A stretch of 64,000 bases of DNA from Ancylobacter polymorphus (GCF_022836935.1 NZ_CP083239.1:3424001-3488000), one strand, 5' to 3'. Counted from the first letter of the stretch, positions 37,501 through 48,193 are shown. The notes: generated by a model from the sequence alone, not told the origin. Made by a program: numbers and translations.

Positions 37501-39735
37501 TCAGCCGAACTTGTTGTTGCGGGGGAAACCCTTGGGCGGCAGGCGGCCGGCCCCGGCGCGCTCGCCGCGCCATTCCGTGAGATCGGTCACGGTCCAGGTA
37601 CGGCCGGACGTGTCGGTCCAGGTGAGACCCTCGGCGGCGGCGAAGACCTTCACGTCGCTCATCGCGCCGTCCTTGTAGCGCTGCAGCCGCACGCCGCGTC
37701 CACGGGTCATTTCCGGGATCTGGGTGAGCGGGAATACCAGCAGCTTGCGGTTCTCGCCGATGACCGCGACGCTGTCGCCCGTCGCCACCACGACCTTGGC
37801 CGCCTCCTGCGCATCGACGCCCAGCACCTGCTTGCCCTTGCGGGTATTGGCGAGGCAGTCATCCTCGGACACCAGGAAGCCGCGCCCCTCCTTCGCCGCG
37901 ACCAGCAGGCGCCGCCCGCCGACATAAGGCAGCACGTGGAGGATATCCGCCTCCTGCTCCAGCTCGATGGACAGCCGCAGCGGCTCGCCATGGCCGCGCC
38001 CACCCGGCAGCTTCGACGCATCGAGCGTGTAGAAGCGGCCATTGGTGGCGAACACCAGCAGCTTCGCCGTCGTCTCGGTGAAGAAGCTGATCTTCAGCCG
38101 GTCATCGCCCTTGAAGACAAGCGAGGAGAGATCGGCCACATGGCCCTTCAGCGCGCGGATCCAGCCCTTCTCCGACACCACGACGGTGATCGGCTCGCGC
38201 TCCACCAGCGCCTCGATCACCGCATCCGCCTTGTGCGCGGACGCCTCGCCGAAGGTGGTGCGGCGGCGTCCGAGCGGAGTGTCGGGCGCGAAGCGCTTGC
38301 GCGTCTCCGCGAGCTGGCCGGCAACCGCCTTCCACTGGCGCGCTTCCGAGCCGAGCAGTTTCTCCAGCCCGTCCTTCTCCTTGGACAGGGCGTCATGCTC
38401 CTTGCGGATCTCGAATTCTTCGAGCTTGCGCAAGGAGCGCAGGCGCATGTTGAGGATAGCCTCGGCCTGCACATCGGTCAGCGCGAACCGTGCCATCAGC
38501 GCGGGCTTGGGCTCATCCTCCTCGCGGATGATACGGATCACCTCATCGAGATTGAGATAGGCGATGAGGTAGCCACCCAGCACTTCCAGTCGGTGCTCAA
38601 TCTCCGCGAGGCGGTGCCGGGAGCGGCGCAGCAGCACCTCGCGGCGATGGTCAACCCATTCGCGCAGCGCCTCGACGAGGCTCACCACCTTCGGCACCTG
38701 CCCGCCGACCAGGACGTTCATGTTAAGCGGGAAACGCGTCTCCAGCTCGGTGACGCGGAACAGGCTTTCCATCAGCAGTTCGGCGTCGACATTCCGCGCG
38801 CGCGGCTCCAGCACGAGGCGCACATCCTCCGCGCTCTCGTCGCGCACATCGGCGAGAAGCGGCAGCTTCTTCTCGTTCAGCAGGTCGGCGATCTTCTCCA
38901 CCAGGCGCGACTTCGGCACGCCATAGGGAATCTCGGTGACGACGACGACATAGGTGCCGCGCCCGGTCTCTTCCTTCTCCCAGCGCGCCCGCAGCCGGAA
39001 GCCGCCGCGACCGGTGGCGTAGGCGTCGGCCATGGAAGACGGCGATTCGATGATGACGCCACCGGTGGGAAAATCCGGGCCCTGGACGAATTTCAGCAGG
39101 TCGTCCGTGGTGGCGTTCGGATTCTGGATCAGGTGCAGGCTGGCGTCGATCAACTCAGCCGCATTGTGCGGCGGGATCGAGGTCGCCATGCCCACCGCGA
39201 TGCCGGTGGAGCCATTGGCCAGCAGATTGGGAAAGGCGCCCGGCATGACGACGGGCTCTTCCGTCGTGCCGTCATAGTTGGGGCGGAAATCGACCGCGTC
39301 CTCGTCGATGCCATCGAGGATCAGCCGCGCCACTTCGGTCAGCCGGGCTTCGGTGTAGCGCTCGGCGGCGGCGTTGTCGCCATCGATATTGCCGAAATTG
39401 CCCTGCCCGTCGACCAGCGGGTAGCGCTGAGAGAAGTCCTGGGCGAGGCGCACCATGGCGTCGTAGATCGCCGCATTGCCGTGCGGGTGGAACGAGCCCA
39501 TCACGTCGCCGACGATCTTCGCGCTCTTGCGGAAGCCGCCGCCGGGGTCAAGCCGCAACAGGCGCATGCCATAGAGAATGCGGCGATGCACGGGCTTCAG
39601 CCCGTCGCGCGCATCCGGCAGGGCGCGGTGCATGATGGTCGACAGCGCATAGGCGAGGTAGCGCTCTTCAAGCGCCGCCTTCAGCCCGATCGGCTCGATC
39701 GTGCCATCATCGGTCGGAATCGGTGGCTCACCCAT
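37501..39735 (-). CDS. parC: DNA topoisomerase IV subunit A
   Basis: A 744-residue type IIA subunit that cuts and rejoins DNA for decatenation. The winged-helix region has [20 protein letters not shown], the catalytic tyrosine in [20 protein letters not shown], and a C-terminal beta-pinwheel ([32 protein letters not shown]). The HPHGN segment differs from the E. coli HPHGDSA quinolone-resistance region. Stands alone after phoX. Confidence 0.95.
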   Translation of the reverse strand: MGEPPIPTDDGTIEPIGLKAALEERYLAYALSTIMHRALPDARDGLKPVHRRILYGMRLLRLDPGGGFRKSAKIVGDVMGSFHPHGNAAIYDAMVRLAQDFSQRYPLVDGQGNFGNIDGDNAAAERYTEARLTEVARLILDGIDEDAVDFRPNYDGTTEEPVVMPGAFPNLLANGSTGIAVGMATSIPPHNAAELIDASLHLIQNPNATTDDLLKFVQGPDFPTGGVIIESPSSMADAYATGRGGFRLRARWEKEETGRGTYVVVVTEIPYGVPKSRLVEKIADLLNEKKLPLLADVRDESAEDVRLVLEPRARNVDAELLMESLFRVTELETRFPLNMNVLVGGQVPKVVSLVEALREWVDHRREVLLRRSRHRLAEIEHRLEVLGGYLIAYLNLDEVIRIIREEDEPKPALMARFALTDVQAEAILNMRLRSLRKLEEFEIRKEHDALSKEKDGLEKLLGSEARQWKAVAGQLAETRKRFAPDTPLGRRRTTFGEASAHKADAVIEALVEREPITVVVSEKGWIRALKGHVADLSSLVFKGDDRLKISFFTETTAKLLVFATNGRFYTLDASKLPGGRGHGEPLRLSIELEQEADILHVLPYVGGRRLLVAAKEGRGFLVSEDDCLANTRKGKQVLGVDAQEAAKVVVATGDSVAVIGENRKLLVFPLTQIPEMTRGRGVRLQRYKDGAMSDVKVFAAAEGLTWTDTSGRTWTVTDLTEWRGERAGAGRLPPKGFPRNNKFG

Positions 39736-39792
39736 GCCCCTTGCTAGCGCGAAGCGCAGGCGGGAACAAGACGCGAACGCGCGGCCGGAAAG

Positions 39793-40521
39793 CTATCCAC
39801 CGGGCCGTTTCAGCGCCGCGAGCAGCGAGGCGCGGGCATCGGGCAGCGGCAGGCCGCGCGGGTCGAACACACGGCGGGCGAGGAAATGGCCGGTGAGCGC
39901 GAAGGCCGCCTCCACATCCTCCGGCAGCGGCGGTTCGGCGACCTCGGCGATGAGGAAATAGGGCAAGGTGAAAAGCTGCGCCTGCCAGGGCGCGCCGGCG
40001 TCCCGGCTCACGGCGCGACCGGATTTCGGCGAGACATAGAGCAGGTCGTTGCGCCCGCCGGTGGCGGCGCAGCGCTCAAGATCGAGACCGAAGCCGAGTT
40101 CGGCCAGCATGTTCAGCTCGAAGCGGGCGATCATCATGCCGGTGAGCCGCTCATGGTCGAGATGGGCGACCATGGTGGCGAGCATGGCGTGCAGCGCCGG
40201 GTGCGGATCGCGTTCGGGCAGAAGGCGAACAAGACTGCCGATGTGGCTAAGGGCAAAGGCGGAATGAGCCCTGCCCATCAACCTGCCGGCATGCGCGGCG
40301 GTGACTTCCAGCGCGAAGGTGCCGAGATGCTCGTCGAGCCGGGCGTGCCAATTGGCCCGCACCTCGTTGCCCGGCTGCAGCGCCGCCGCCTGCCGCCGCG
40401 ACCCGCCGCCGCGCACCAGGCCGAGATGCCGGCCATGGGCGGCGGTCATCAGTTCGACGATGGCATTGGCCTCGCCGTGCCGCCGCACGCCGAGAATGAT
40501 GCCCTCGTCGGACCACTCCAT
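39793..40521 (-). CDS. recO: DNA repair protein RecO
   Basis: A 242-residue protein: MEWSDEGIILGVRRHGEANA (OB fold), HLGLVRGGGSRRQAAALQPG, then FELNMLAELGFGLDLERC with a GG-rich non-zinc middle. RecO loads RecA onto gapped DNA with RecR. It closes the lepB-rnc-era-recO run, ten bases past the era stop. Confidence 0.94.
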   Translation of the reverse strand: MEWSDEGIILGVRRHGEANAIVELMTAAHGRHLGLVRGGGSRRQAAALQPGNEVRANWHARLDEHLGTFALEVTAAHAGRLMGRAHSAFALSHIGSLVRLLPERDPHPALHAMLATMVAHLDHERLTGMMIARFELNMLAELGFGLDLERCAATGGRNDLLYVSPKSGRAVSRDAGAPWQAQLFTLPYFLIAEVAEPPLPEDVEAAFALTGHFLARRVFDPRGLPLPDARASLLAALKRPGG

Positions 40522-40530
40522 CGGGCAGCC

Positions 40531-41466
40531 TCACTCCTGCGGGAATTCCAGCCCCATCTCACGGTAGCGGGCGGGATCGTCGGCCCAGTTCTCGCGCACC
40601 TTGACGAACAGGAACAGATGCACCGGCGCCTCGACGATCTCGGTCAGTTCCTTGCGCGCGGCCATGGAGATCGCCTTGATGGTCTCGCCGGACTTGCCGA
40701 GCACGATCTTCCGCTGGCTTTCGCGCTCGACGAAAATGGTCTGCTCGATGCGTACCGAGCCGTCCTTGCGCTCCTGCCAGGAGTCCGTCTCGACAGTGGA
40801 GCGGTAGGGCAGTTCCTCATGCAGCCGGTGGAACAGCTTCTCGCGGGTGATCTCGGCCGCGAGCGAGCGCATCGGCGCGTCGGAAATCTGGTCCTCCGGG
40901 TAGAGCCAGGGGCCGAGCGGCAAGAGTTGCGCCAGCCACTGCCGCAGTTCCTTCAGCCCGTCGCCGGCCAGCGCGGAGACCATGAACAGCCGGTCGAAAC
41001 TGATGAGTTCGGCGACCTTGGCAGCGAGTTCGAGCAGGTTCTCGCGCTTCACCAGGTCGATCTTGTTGAGCAGGATCGCGCGCGGCCGCTTCACATCCGC
41101 CAGGCCACGGATAATGGCCTGCACATCTTCGGTCAGCCCGGCGCGGGCGTCGATCAGCAGCACCACGGCGTCGGCATCGCCCACCCCGCTCCAGGCGGAG
41201 CGCACCATCGCCTTTTCCAGCCGGCGCTTGGGCGCGAAGATGCCGGGCGTGTCCACCAGCACGATCTGCGTCGCGCCTTCGATCGCGATGCCGCGCACCA
41301 GCGCGCGGGTGGTCTGCACCTTGTGCGAAACGATGGACACTTTGGTGCCGACCAGCGCGTTGGTCAGCGTCGACTTGCCGGCATTGGGCGTGCCGATGAG
41401 GGCGACAAAGCCGCAGCGCGTGTTCTCGGCGGGTGCGTCGGGAGTTTCTTCGATGGTGTCGTTCAT
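40531..41466 (-). CDS. era: GTPase Era
   Basis: A 311-residue GTPase with G1 IGTPNAGKSTLTNALVG, G3 VDTPGI and G4 LLNKIDLV, and a C-terminal KH domain (SQRKIVLGKSGETIKAISMA). It binds the 3' end of 16S rRNA and checks small-subunit maturation. ATG 41466 overlaps the rnc stop (ATGA). Confidence 0.97.
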   Translation of the reverse strand: MNDTIEETPDAPAENTRCGFVALIGTPNAGKSTLTNALVGTKVSIVSHKVQTTRALVRGIAIEGATQIVLVDTPGIFAPKRRLEKAMVRSAWSGVGDADAVVLLIDARAGLTEDVQAIIRGLADVKRPRAILLNKIDLVKRENLLELAAKVAELISFDRLFMVSALAGDGLKELRQWLAQLLPLGPWLYPEDQISDAPMRSLAAEITREKLFHRLHEELPYRSTVETDSWQERKDGSVRIEQTIFVERESQRKIVLGKSGETIKAISMAARKELTEIVEAPVHLFLFVKVRENWADDPARYREMGLEFPQE

Positions 41467-42182
41467 GCTGTGACCCGTTGGAGAAACGCCGCAGCCGCGG
41501 TCTTCTGAGCGTTCTGCTTGGAGGAACCGGTCGCCTCGACCGGCTCGAAGCCCGGCACGTCGACGGCAATGCGGAATTCGGGATTATGGTCGGGCCCGGA
41601 ACGCTCGACCAGCCGGTAATGCGGCGGCGGCAGGCCCCGCCCCTGCGCCCATTCCTGCAAGGCGGTCTTGGGGTCGCGGGCGGAGCTTCCGGGGGTGGAG
41701 AGGCGGGCGCGCCAGAAGCGCTCCACCATCGCCTCGGCGGCGGCAAAGCCGGCGTCGAGATACACCGCCGCCAGCACCGCCTCCACCACATCCGCGAGGA
41801 TGGCGGGGCGCTCGCGCCCGCCTGAGCGGTCCTCGCCGGCGCCGAGCCGCAGATGCGGCCCGAGCCCCATGGCGAGCGCCACCTCGGCGCAGGCTTCCTC
41901 GCAGACGAGATCGGCGAGGCGGCGCGACAGCTCGCCTTCCTCCGCCTGCGGGAAGGCGCGGTAGAGCATGTCGGAGACGATCAGCCCCAGCACATGGTCG
42001 CCGAGGAATTCGAGCCGCTGATAGGAGCGCACCCGCGCCTTCGAGCCCTGCACGCCGGTGACGGCGCTGATATGGGTGAGCGCGAGCCGCAGATGCGCCC
42101 GGTCGGCGAAGACATGGCCGAGCGCCGCTTCGAGCGCCTCCAGGCCGGCGTCGTCGGCGACGCGGTTCTTGCCGCGTGTCAT
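41463..42182 (-). CDS. rnc: Ribonuclease III
   Basis: A 239-residue enzyme with YQRLEFLGDHVLGLIVSDML (active-site acidic cluster), AILADVVEAVLAAVYLDAGF and a C-terminal dsRNA-binding domain (KTALQEWAQGRGLPPPHYRL, SSKQNAQKTAAAAFLQ). It processes rRNA and double-stranded RNA. ATG 42182 overlaps the lepB stop (ATGA), so lepB, rnc and era are translationally coupled. Confidence 0.97.
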   Translation of the reverse strand: MTRGKNRVADDAGLEALEAALGHVFADRAHLRLALTHISAVTGVQGSKARVRSYQRLEFLGDHVLGLIVSDMLYRAFPQAEEGELSRRLADLVCEEACAEVALAMGLGPHLRLGAGEDRSGGRERPAILADVVEAVLAAVYLDAGFAAAEAMVERFWRARLSTPGSSARDPKTALQEWAQGRGLPPPHYRLVERSGPDHNPEFRIAVDVPGFEPVEATGSSKQNAQKTAAAAFLQRVTA

Positions 42183-42934
42183 CGCACGAAGGTGAAGAGA
42201 CGGTCCCAACGCACCGTCCACGGCCACTTCCAGAACTGCCAGGCCGCGTCGCCTTCCTTCACCGAGAAGAAGATGACCTGCGCGCGGCCGATCAGGTTCT
42301 CATAGGGCACATAGCCAACCTGGCTCAGCACCCGGCTGTCGGTGGAATTGTCGCGGTTGTCGCCCATCATGAAATAGTGGCCGGGCGGCACCTTATAGAC
42401 ATCGGTATTGTCGTAGAACCCGTTCTCGACGAGATCGAGCGTGTAGTAGCTGACGCCGTTGGGCAGCGTCTCGGTCCAGCGCTTCACGCGCTCCACCCGG
42501 CCATTGCCCTCATCGTCCATCCAGTAGCCGGCATCCTCGCGCTTCACCGGCACGCCATTGATGTGCAGCAGCCCCCCGATCATCTGGATCTCGTCGCCGG
42601 GAAGGCCGATCACCCGCTTGATGTAATCCGTGCTCTCATCGCGCGGTAGCTTGAACACCACCACATCGCCGCGATTGGGCGTGGAGCCGAGAATGCGCCC
42701 GTCGAACAGCGGCGGCGAGAGCGGCAGGGAGAAGCGGCTGTAGCCATAGCTGTATTTGGAGACGAAGAGATAATCCCCAACCAGCAGCGTCTCCTTCATC
42801 GACCCGGAGGGGATGTTAAAGGGCTGAAACAGAAAGGTGCGGATCAGCAGGGCGATCAGAAACGCCTGAAGGATGACCTTCACGGTTTCGCCGAGGCCGC
42901 CTTCCTGCTTCTTCGGTTCGGTGGTGGACGTCAT
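42179..42934 (-). CDS. lepB: Signal peptidase I
   Basis: A 251-residue membrane protease. The catalytic Ser is in NIPSGSMKETLLVGDYLFV and the Lys in DYIKRVIGLPGDEIQMIGG; GHYFMMGDNRDNSTDSR is the box E region. One N-terminal helix (VILQAFLIALLIRTFLFQPF). ATG 42934 has GGAAGG upstream and matches the family start. Confidence 0.97.
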   Translation of the reverse strand: MTSTTEPKKQEGGLGETVKVILQAFLIALLIRTFLFQPFNIPSGSMKETLLVGDYLFVSKYSYGYSRFSLPLSPPLFDGRILGSTPNRGDVVVFKLPRDESTDYIKRVIGLPGDEIQMIGGLLHINGVPVKREDAGYWMDDEGNGRVERVKRWTETLPNGVSYYTLDLVENGFYDNTDVYKVPPGHYFMMGDNRDNSTDSRVLSQVGYVPYENLIGRAQVIFFSVKEGDAAWQFWKWPWTVRWDRLFTFVR

Positions 42935-43067
42935 GTTGCCTTCCGGTGCGCTCAGCGGCACGGCATGCGCCGCGCGAGGCGGCCGTGCGGCTCCTATAGC
43001 CGCTCAATCCAGCGGCGGCAACGCGGCCCGCTCACGATCGCACGAGGTGACGCGTCGGCAGGGTGGC

Positions 43068-43478
43068 TTATCCGCCGCTGGATATGGGAACCGCGCTGAT
43101 GATGACGAAGGCCTGCGCCAGCGGGCCGTCATCGGTGATGGTCAGGTCGATGCGCGCCTCATGGCCGGCGGGCGTCATCGCATCGAGGCGCGCCTTGGCG
43201 CCACCCGTGAGATTCATGGTCGGCCGGCCGGAGGGCAGGTTGACCACGCCCATGTCGCGCCAGAACACGCCCTGCGCCAGCCCGGTGCCGAGCGCCTTGG
43301 CGCAGGCCTCCTTGGCGGCGAAGCGCTTGGCATAGCTTTCGGCCCGGCGGGCACGGCGATCCGACTTGGCACGCTCCACCGGGGTGAACACCCGGTCGAG
43401 GAAGCGCTCGCCGTGCCGTTCCAGCACTTCGGCCACGCGCCGCACGTCGGTGATGTCGGAGCCGATGCCGAGGATCAC
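43068..43478 (-). CDS. acpS: Holo-ACP synthase
   Basis: A 136-residue phosphopantetheinyl transferase: [20 protein letters not shown] and [20 protein letters not shown] hold the Mg-binding Asp and Glu. It activates acyl carrier protein. GTG 43478 has AAGGAGA upstream. It sits between pdxJ and lepB in the cluster. Confidence 0.95.
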   Translation of the reverse strand: MILGIGSDITDVRRVAEVLERHGERFLDRVFTPVERAKSDRRARRAESYAKRFAAKEACAKALGTGLAQGVFWRDMGVVNLPSGRPTMNLTGGAKARLDAMTPAGHEARIDLTITDDGPLAQAFVIISAVPISSGG

Positions 43479-43491
43479 GCCCTGCTCTCCT

Positions 43492-44268
43492 TCACGCCGC
43501 CTGCGGCGCCCCGATACGGGCCCGCCCGCGCGCCATGGCCGCACGCATCTGGCGCACCGCACCTTCCAGCCCGACGAAGATGGATTCGCCGATGAGGAAA
43601 TGGCCGATATTGAGTTCGCGGATCGGCCCGATGGCCGCCATCACTTCCGCCGTGGCGAAGTCGAGCCCATGGCCGGCGTGAATCTCCAGCCCCAGCGCGC
43701 TGCCCTGGCCCGCCGCCGCGATCAGCCGCGCCAGTTCGGCCTCGGCCTTGTCCGTCTCGCCGGCGGCGAGAAACTCGCACCAGGCGCCGGTGTGAAGCTC
43801 GATCACCGCCGCGCCGATATCGGCGGCGCGCGCGATCTGCTCGGCGTCCGGTGCCACGAATAGCGAGACGCGAATGCCGGCCGCGCCGAGCTTTTCCACC
43901 TTGTGGGCGAGATCTATGCCGCCGCCGATGACATCGAGGCCGCCTTCGGTGGTGCGCTCCTCGCGCCGCTCCGGCACAAGGCAGGCAGCATGCGGGCGCT
44001 GCTCAAGGGCAATCGCGACCATCTCGTCGGTCGCCGCCATCTCGAAATTGAGCGGCACCGTCAGTTGCTCGCGCAGGCGCCGCATGTCGCTGTCGCGAAT
44101 ATGGCGGCGGTCCTCGCGCAGATGCGCGGTGATGCCGTCGGCCCCGGCGGCGCAGGCCAGCTGGGCGGCGCGCACGGGGTCAGGCAGATCGCCGCCGCGT
44201 GCATTGCGGATGGTGGCGACGTGGTCGACATTCACGCCGAGGCGGATGGGGGGAACGATGGCAGTCAC
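43492..44268 (-). CDS. pdxJ: Pyridoxine 5'-phosphate synthase
   Basis: A 258-residue TIM-barrel enzyme: [55 protein letters not shown] and [20 protein letters not shown]. It makes pyridoxine phosphate from DXP and aminoacetone phosphate. GTG 44268 overlaps the pyrE stop (GTGA). Confidence 0.97.
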   Translation of the reverse strand: MTAIVPPIRLGVNVDHVATIRNARGGDLPDPVRAAQLACAAGADGITAHLREDRRHIRDSDMRRLREQLTVPLNFEMAATDEMVAIALEQRPHAACLVPERREERTTEGGLDVIGGGIDLAHKVEKLGAAGIRVSLFVAPDAEQIARAADIGAAVIELHTGAWCEFLAAGETDKAEAELARLIAAAGQGSALGLEIHAGHGLDFATAEVMAAIGPIRELNIGHFLIGESIFVGLEGAVRQMRAAMARGRARIGAPQAA

Positions 44269-44858
44269 GCCTTCACCCCCTGAATGCCGCGCGAACCCGG
44301 CTTCACCGCCGGCAACGCCGCAAGTTCCGGCGGCAGCGCATCGGCGGGATAGGCGGGAATGTCGAGCTTCGCCAGCGCCACCAGCGGCACGCCGAGATCG
44401 GCCTTGCCATTGGAACGGTCGATGAGGCAGGCGGCGCCGACCACATTGGACGTGTGCTCGGCAATCGCGGCGAGGCATTCGCGCGAGGACAGGCCGGTGG
44501 TGATGATGTCTTCCACCATCAGCACCTTCGCCTCGGGCGGAATGGTGAAGCCGCGGCGCAGCTGGAAGGTGCCGCCTTCGCGTTCCACGAACACCGCCAT
44601 GGCGCCGAGCTGCCGGGCCGTTTCATAGCCTGGAACGATGCCGCCGACGGCGGGCGAGACCACATAATCGATCTTGCCGAACGCGGCTTCCGCCTTCTCC
44701 GCCAATGCCTTGCACAGGCGGGCGGTGCGCACGGGATCCTGGAAGATGAACATCTTCTGCAGGAACACAGGGCTGCGCAGGCCGGAGGAGAGAATGAAAT
44801 GCCCTTCCAGCAGCGCCCCCGCCGCACGGAACTCGGCCACCACCTCGTCTTGTGTCAT
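44265..44858 (-). CDS. pyrE: Orotate phosphoribosyltransferase
   Basis: A 197-residue enzyme of pyrimidine synthesis: [40 protein letters not shown] and the PRPP motif [18 protein letters not shown]. It converts orotate to OMP. It opens the pyrE-pdxJ-acpS-lepB-rnc-era-recO series. Confidence 0.97.
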   Translation of the reverse strand: MTQDEVVAEFRAAGALLEGHFILSSGLRSPVFLQKMFIFQDPVRTARLCKALAEKAEAAFGKIDYVVSPAVGGIVPGYETARQLGAMAVFVEREGGTFQLRRGFTIPPEAKVLMVEDIITTGLSSRECLAAIAEHTSNVVGAACLIDRSNGKADLGVPLVALAKLDIPAYPADALPPELAALPAVKPGSRGIQGVKA

Positions 44859-44936
44859 CGCGAACGCCCGGAGCAGGTTACGGAATGGGTGGCGTGATAG
44901 CCCATAAGGCCGGCCGCGTCACCCGTCCGTCACGTC

Positions 44937-45125
44937 TCAGGCGCGGGCGACCGCGCCCTCGCGCCCCGCGCGGCTGCGGGCTTTGGCGCAGGCCAGAGCG
45001 GCTTCGCCGGCGAGCTGCTCGACCCGGGCACTGGCGACGCGGTGCGCGTCGCCGGCCAGCCGACCCCAGAACGCCTTGGCGGCACCCGACACGATACGGA
45101 CATTGGCCTGAATCTGTTCGGTCAT
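44937..45125 (-). CDS. Small helical protein of unknown function
   Basis: A 62-residue protein, MTEQIQANVRIVSGAAKAFW then RLAGDAHRVASARVEQLAGE, Ala/Arg-rich and almost wholly helical and amphipathic. ATG 45125 has GGAGA upstream; ATG 45140 is also in frame. No family recognised. It lies between rsh and pyrE on the same strand, so it may be read from the rsh transcript. Confidence 0.6.
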   Translation of the reverse strand: MTEQIQANVRIVSGAAKAFWGRLAGDAHRVASARVEQLAGEAALACAKARSRAGREGAVARA

Positions 45126-45191
45126 CGGTGTCTCCTGCATTGGCGTCATGGGACTGCCGAGGAAACGCCGATCAGGGTTAACGGTTCCTTA

Positions 45192-47393
45192 TCACCCATT
45201 CACTCGTTCGACACTGGAGACCACCGGACGGGCACGCAGATCGGTGAGAATGCCGTTGAGGTGCCGCAGATCATAGACGCCGATGTCGATCACCATCCGG
45301 GTGAAATCGGCCGAGCGCGAGGACATGCGCAGATTGTCGATATTGCCGTCACGCTCGCCGATCACCTGGGCGATCTGCGCCAGCGATCCCGGCTCATTAG
45401 TGGCGACCACGACGATCTGCACCGGGAAGCGCTGCGGATCGTCCTCCTCCACATCCCAGCGCACATCGAGCCAGCGCTCCGGCTCCTCCTCGAAATCCTG
45501 CAGCGCGGGCGACTGGATGGGGTAGATGGTGATCCCCTCGCCCGGCGAGAGGATGCCGACGATGCGGTCGCCCGGCACGGCGCCACCATTGGGCGCGAAA
45601 CGCACCGGCAATTCGCGGTTGATGCCACGAATGGGAATGGCGGTTTGGGGATCGGGATCGCTCTCGATGCCGGGGATCTTGAATTTGAGGCTCTGCCCCT
45701 TCTCCAGCTCGAACCAGCCCTCGCCCTTCAGCGCCGCGCGCTCTTCGGGACGCGGGCCGGTCCATTCCGGGTGCACCGCCTTGACCACATCGTCGGAACG
45801 CATCTCGCCGCGCCCGACGGCGGCATAGACATCCTCCAGCGAGGCGCGGGCGAGACGGCCGACCGAGGCGGCCAGCTTCTCCTCGGAAAACACCTTGCCG
45901 GCCCGCACAACGGCGCGCTCGACGATCTTCTTGCCGAGCCCGGCATATTGCGCCCGCACGGCGGCGCGGGTGGCGCGGCGGATCGCGGCGCGCGCCTTGC
46001 CGGTGACGACGATGGATTCCCACGCCGCCGGCGGCGTCTGCCCGGCGGCGGTGATGATCTCCACCTCGTCGCCATTCTGCAGTTCGGAGACCAGTGGCGA
46101 AATCTTGCCGTTGATCTTCGCCCCCACCGCCCGGTCGCCGACCCCGGTATGCACGGCATAGGCGAAGTCGATCGGGGTGGCGCGGCGCGGCAGGGTGATC
46201 AGCCGCCCCTTGGGGGTGAAGCAGAACACCTGGTCGTGGAACAGTTCGAGCTTGGTGTGCTCCAGGAACTCTTCGGGGCTAGACCCCTCCGCCAGCAACT
46301 CGATAGTACGGCGCAGCCAGGCATAGGCGCTGGATTCACGCGTCAGCGGGTCCGAGCCGCCCGTATCCTTGTAGAGCGCGTGCGCGGCGATGCCGTATTC
46401 GGCGATCTCGTGCATCTGCCGGGTGCGGATCTGCAGCTCGACACGCTGGCGGCCAGGCCCGACGACGGTGGTGTGAATGGAGCGGTAATCGTTCTGCTTC
46501 GGCGTCGAGACATAGTCCTTGAACCGCCCCGGCACGAGCGGCCACTTGGTGTGAACCACGCCGAGCGCCGCGTAGCACTCCTCCACCGTCTCGACGATGA
46601 TGCGGAAGCCGTAAATGTCGGACAGTTGCTCGAAGGCGACGGATTTGCGCTCCATCTTGCGCCAGATGGAGTGCGGGCGCTTCTGCCGGCCGGTGACGAG
46701 CGCGCCGATCCCCTTCTGGGCGATGGCGTCGGAGAGTTCGCGCTCAATGGCGGCGACGAGTTCGCCATTGCTTTCCTTCAGCGCCTGCAGCCGACCGAGG
46801 ATCGAATCATAGGCTTCCGGCGAGAGCTGGCGGAAGGAGAGGTCCTCCAGCTCCTCGCGCATGTCGTGCATGCCCATCCGCCCTGCGAGCGGCGCATAGA
46901 TGTCCAGCGTCTCCTGCGCGACGCGGGAGCGTTTTTCCTCCGGCACCCATTTCAGCGTACGCATATTGTGCAGGCGGTCGGCGAGCTTGACCAGCAGCAC
47001 ACGCACATCGTCGGCGATGGCGAGCAGCAGCTTGCGCAGGTTCTCCGCCTGCTTCGCCTGCTTGGACACGAGGTCGAGCTTCTTGATCTTGGTCAGGCCC
47101 TCGACCAGCGCGCCGATCTGCTGGCCGAAGATCTTGTCGATCTCGTCGCGGGTGGCGTCGGTATCCTCGATCGTGTCGTGCAGCAGCGCCGCCACGATGG
47201 TGGCGTCGTCGAGCTTGAGGTCGGTCAGGATGGCGGCGACTTCGAGCGGGTGCGAAAAATAGGGATCGCCGGAGGCGCGCTTCTGCGTGCCGTGGGCGCG
47301 CATCGCATAGACGTAAGCGCGGTCAAGCAGCGCTTCGTCGGTATTGGGATTGTACCGGCGTACGCGCTCGACGAGCTCGTACTGCCGCATCAT
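45192..47393 (-). CDS. rsh: Bifunctional (p)ppGpp synthetase/hydrolase Rsh
   Basis: A 733-residue RelA/SpoT homologue. The N-terminal hydrolase has HPLEVAAILTDLKLDDATIV and HDTIEDT (metal-binding HD/ED). The synthetase has the RFKDY bifunctional loop and YRSIHTTVVGP. TGS (FCFTPKGRLITLPRRATPID, FAYAVHTGVGDRAVGAKING), zinc-finger-like and ACT domains (GSLAQIAQVIGERDGNIDNL) follow. As the usual sole long RSH of alphaproteobacteria it sets the stringent response. It lies just downstream of rpoZ. Confidence 0.97.
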   Translation of the reverse strand: MMRQYELVERVRRYNPNTDEALLDRAYVYAMRAHGTQKRASGDPYFSHPLEVAAILTDLKLDDATIVAALLHDTIEDTDATRDEIDKIFGQQIGALVEGLTKIKKLDLVSKQAKQAENLRKLLLAIADDVRVLLVKLADRLHNMRTLKWVPEEKRSRVAQETLDIYAPLAGRMGMHDMREELEDLSFRQLSPEAYDSILGRLQALKESNGELVAAIERELSDAIAQKGIGALVTGRQKRPHSIWRKMERKSVAFEQLSDIYGFRIIVETVEECYAALGVVHTKWPLVPGRFKDYVSTPKQNDYRSIHTTVVGPGRQRVELQIRTRQMHEIAEYGIAAHALYKDTGGSDPLTRESSAYAWLRRTIELLAEGSSPEEFLEHTKLELFHDQVFCFTPKGRLITLPRRATPIDFAYAVHTGVGDRAVGAKINGKISPLVSELQNGDEVEIITAAGQTPPAAWESIVVTGKARAAIRRATRAAVRAQYAGLGKKIVERAVVRAGKVFSEEKLAASVGRLARASLEDVYAAVGRGEMRSDDVVKAVHPEWTGPRPEERAALKGEGWFELEKGQSLKFKIPGIESDPDPQTAIPIRGINRELPVRFAPNGGAVPGDRIVGILSPGEGITIYPIQSPALQDFEEEPERWLDVRWDVEEDDPQRFPVQIVVVATNEPGSLAQIAQVIGERDGNIDNLRMSSRSADFTRMVIDIGVYDLRHLNGILTDLRARPVVSSVERVNG

Positions 47394-47501
47394 GACAGGG
47401 ACTCGCGAGAAGGATCGGCCGGGGCGGCCGCTCTGCTAGATATCATCCGCAAGGCCGGCCAGCGCAAGCCGCATGTCGCGGAAATGGCAGGCAAAACGGA
47501 A

Positions 47502-47526
47502 ACGGCCCGGCGGAGGGCCGGGCCGT
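47502..47526 (-). terminator. Rho-independent terminator after rpoZ
   Basis: ACGGCCCGGC - 5-base loop - GCCGGGCCGT is a perfect 10-bp stem. On the minus strand it is followed by TTCCGTTTTG, a T-rich tail. It lies 36 bases past the rpoZ stop and would separate rpoZ from rsh. Confidence 0.75.
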
Positions 47527-47561
47527 GACGATGGGATGAGGGCTATCGCCCGAGGGCCGTG

Positions 47562-47948
47562 TCAGCCTTCGTCGTCGTCGCTCGGCTCCGGCGGCACCAG
47601 CCCCTGCAGGCCGGCGAGCAGCTCTTCCTCGGTCATGCGGTCGAGCATGACATCGGAATCGTCGCCGCTCGACGACTGGGAGGCGATCATCGGAACGGTC
47701 TCGGGCTCCGGCTCGTCCACCTCGGTGAACTTCTGGAGCGAGTGGATGAGTTCCTCGCGCAGATCTTCCGGCGAGACGGTCTCGTCGGCGATCTCGCGCA
47801 GGGCGACAACCGGGTTCTTGTCATTGTCACGGTCAACCGTGATCGGCGCGCCGGACGCGATGGCGCGCGCCCGATGGCCGGCAAGAAGGACCAGCTCGAA
47901 GCGATTGTCGACCTTGTCGATGCAGTCCTCGACGGTGACGCGAGCCAT
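47562..47948 (-). CDS. rpoZ: RNA polymerase omega subunit
   Basis: A 128-residue protein: [40 protein letters not shown] and [20 protein letters not shown], the conserved omega core. The acidic C-terminal tail ends EPSDDDEG. It supports RNA polymerase assembly and ppGpp response, and lies next to rsh as usual. Confidence 0.97.
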   Translation of the reverse strand: MARVTVEDCIDKVDNRFELVLLAGHRARAIASGAPITVDRDNDKNPVVALREIADETVSPEDLREELIHSLQKFTEVDEPEPETVPMIASQSSSGDDSDVMLDRMTEEELLAGLQGLVPPEPSDDDEG

Positions 47949-48193
47949 GCTTCGGCACTCCTGACGGGAAAGGGAAGCGGGGTCCTTAAACCAATCCGGC
48001 CGAAGGGGCAAGCGCTCCCGACCCGGATGCACTGCCCTGCCCTCACCTTGCCGCGATCAAAATTGGCGGACAACCGCCGCCGTCGTCTCGCCGCCGCCAT
48101 AAATCGGTTATGTCTATAGAGTGGACGGTTTCCGGCATCGGCGCGTGCCGGCGTGGGTCGTCGCACATTTATCAGTCCGGGTATTTTCTCATT

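Noticed and set aside
37459..39747. Open frame antisense to parC for its whole length
   Set aside because: Same GC-driven effect; the product is His/Arg-rich with no known motif, while parC is unmistakable on the other strand.
45042..47528. Open frame of over 800 codons antisense to rsh
   Set aside because: A shadow of the rsh coding sequence; no start signal or domain supports it.
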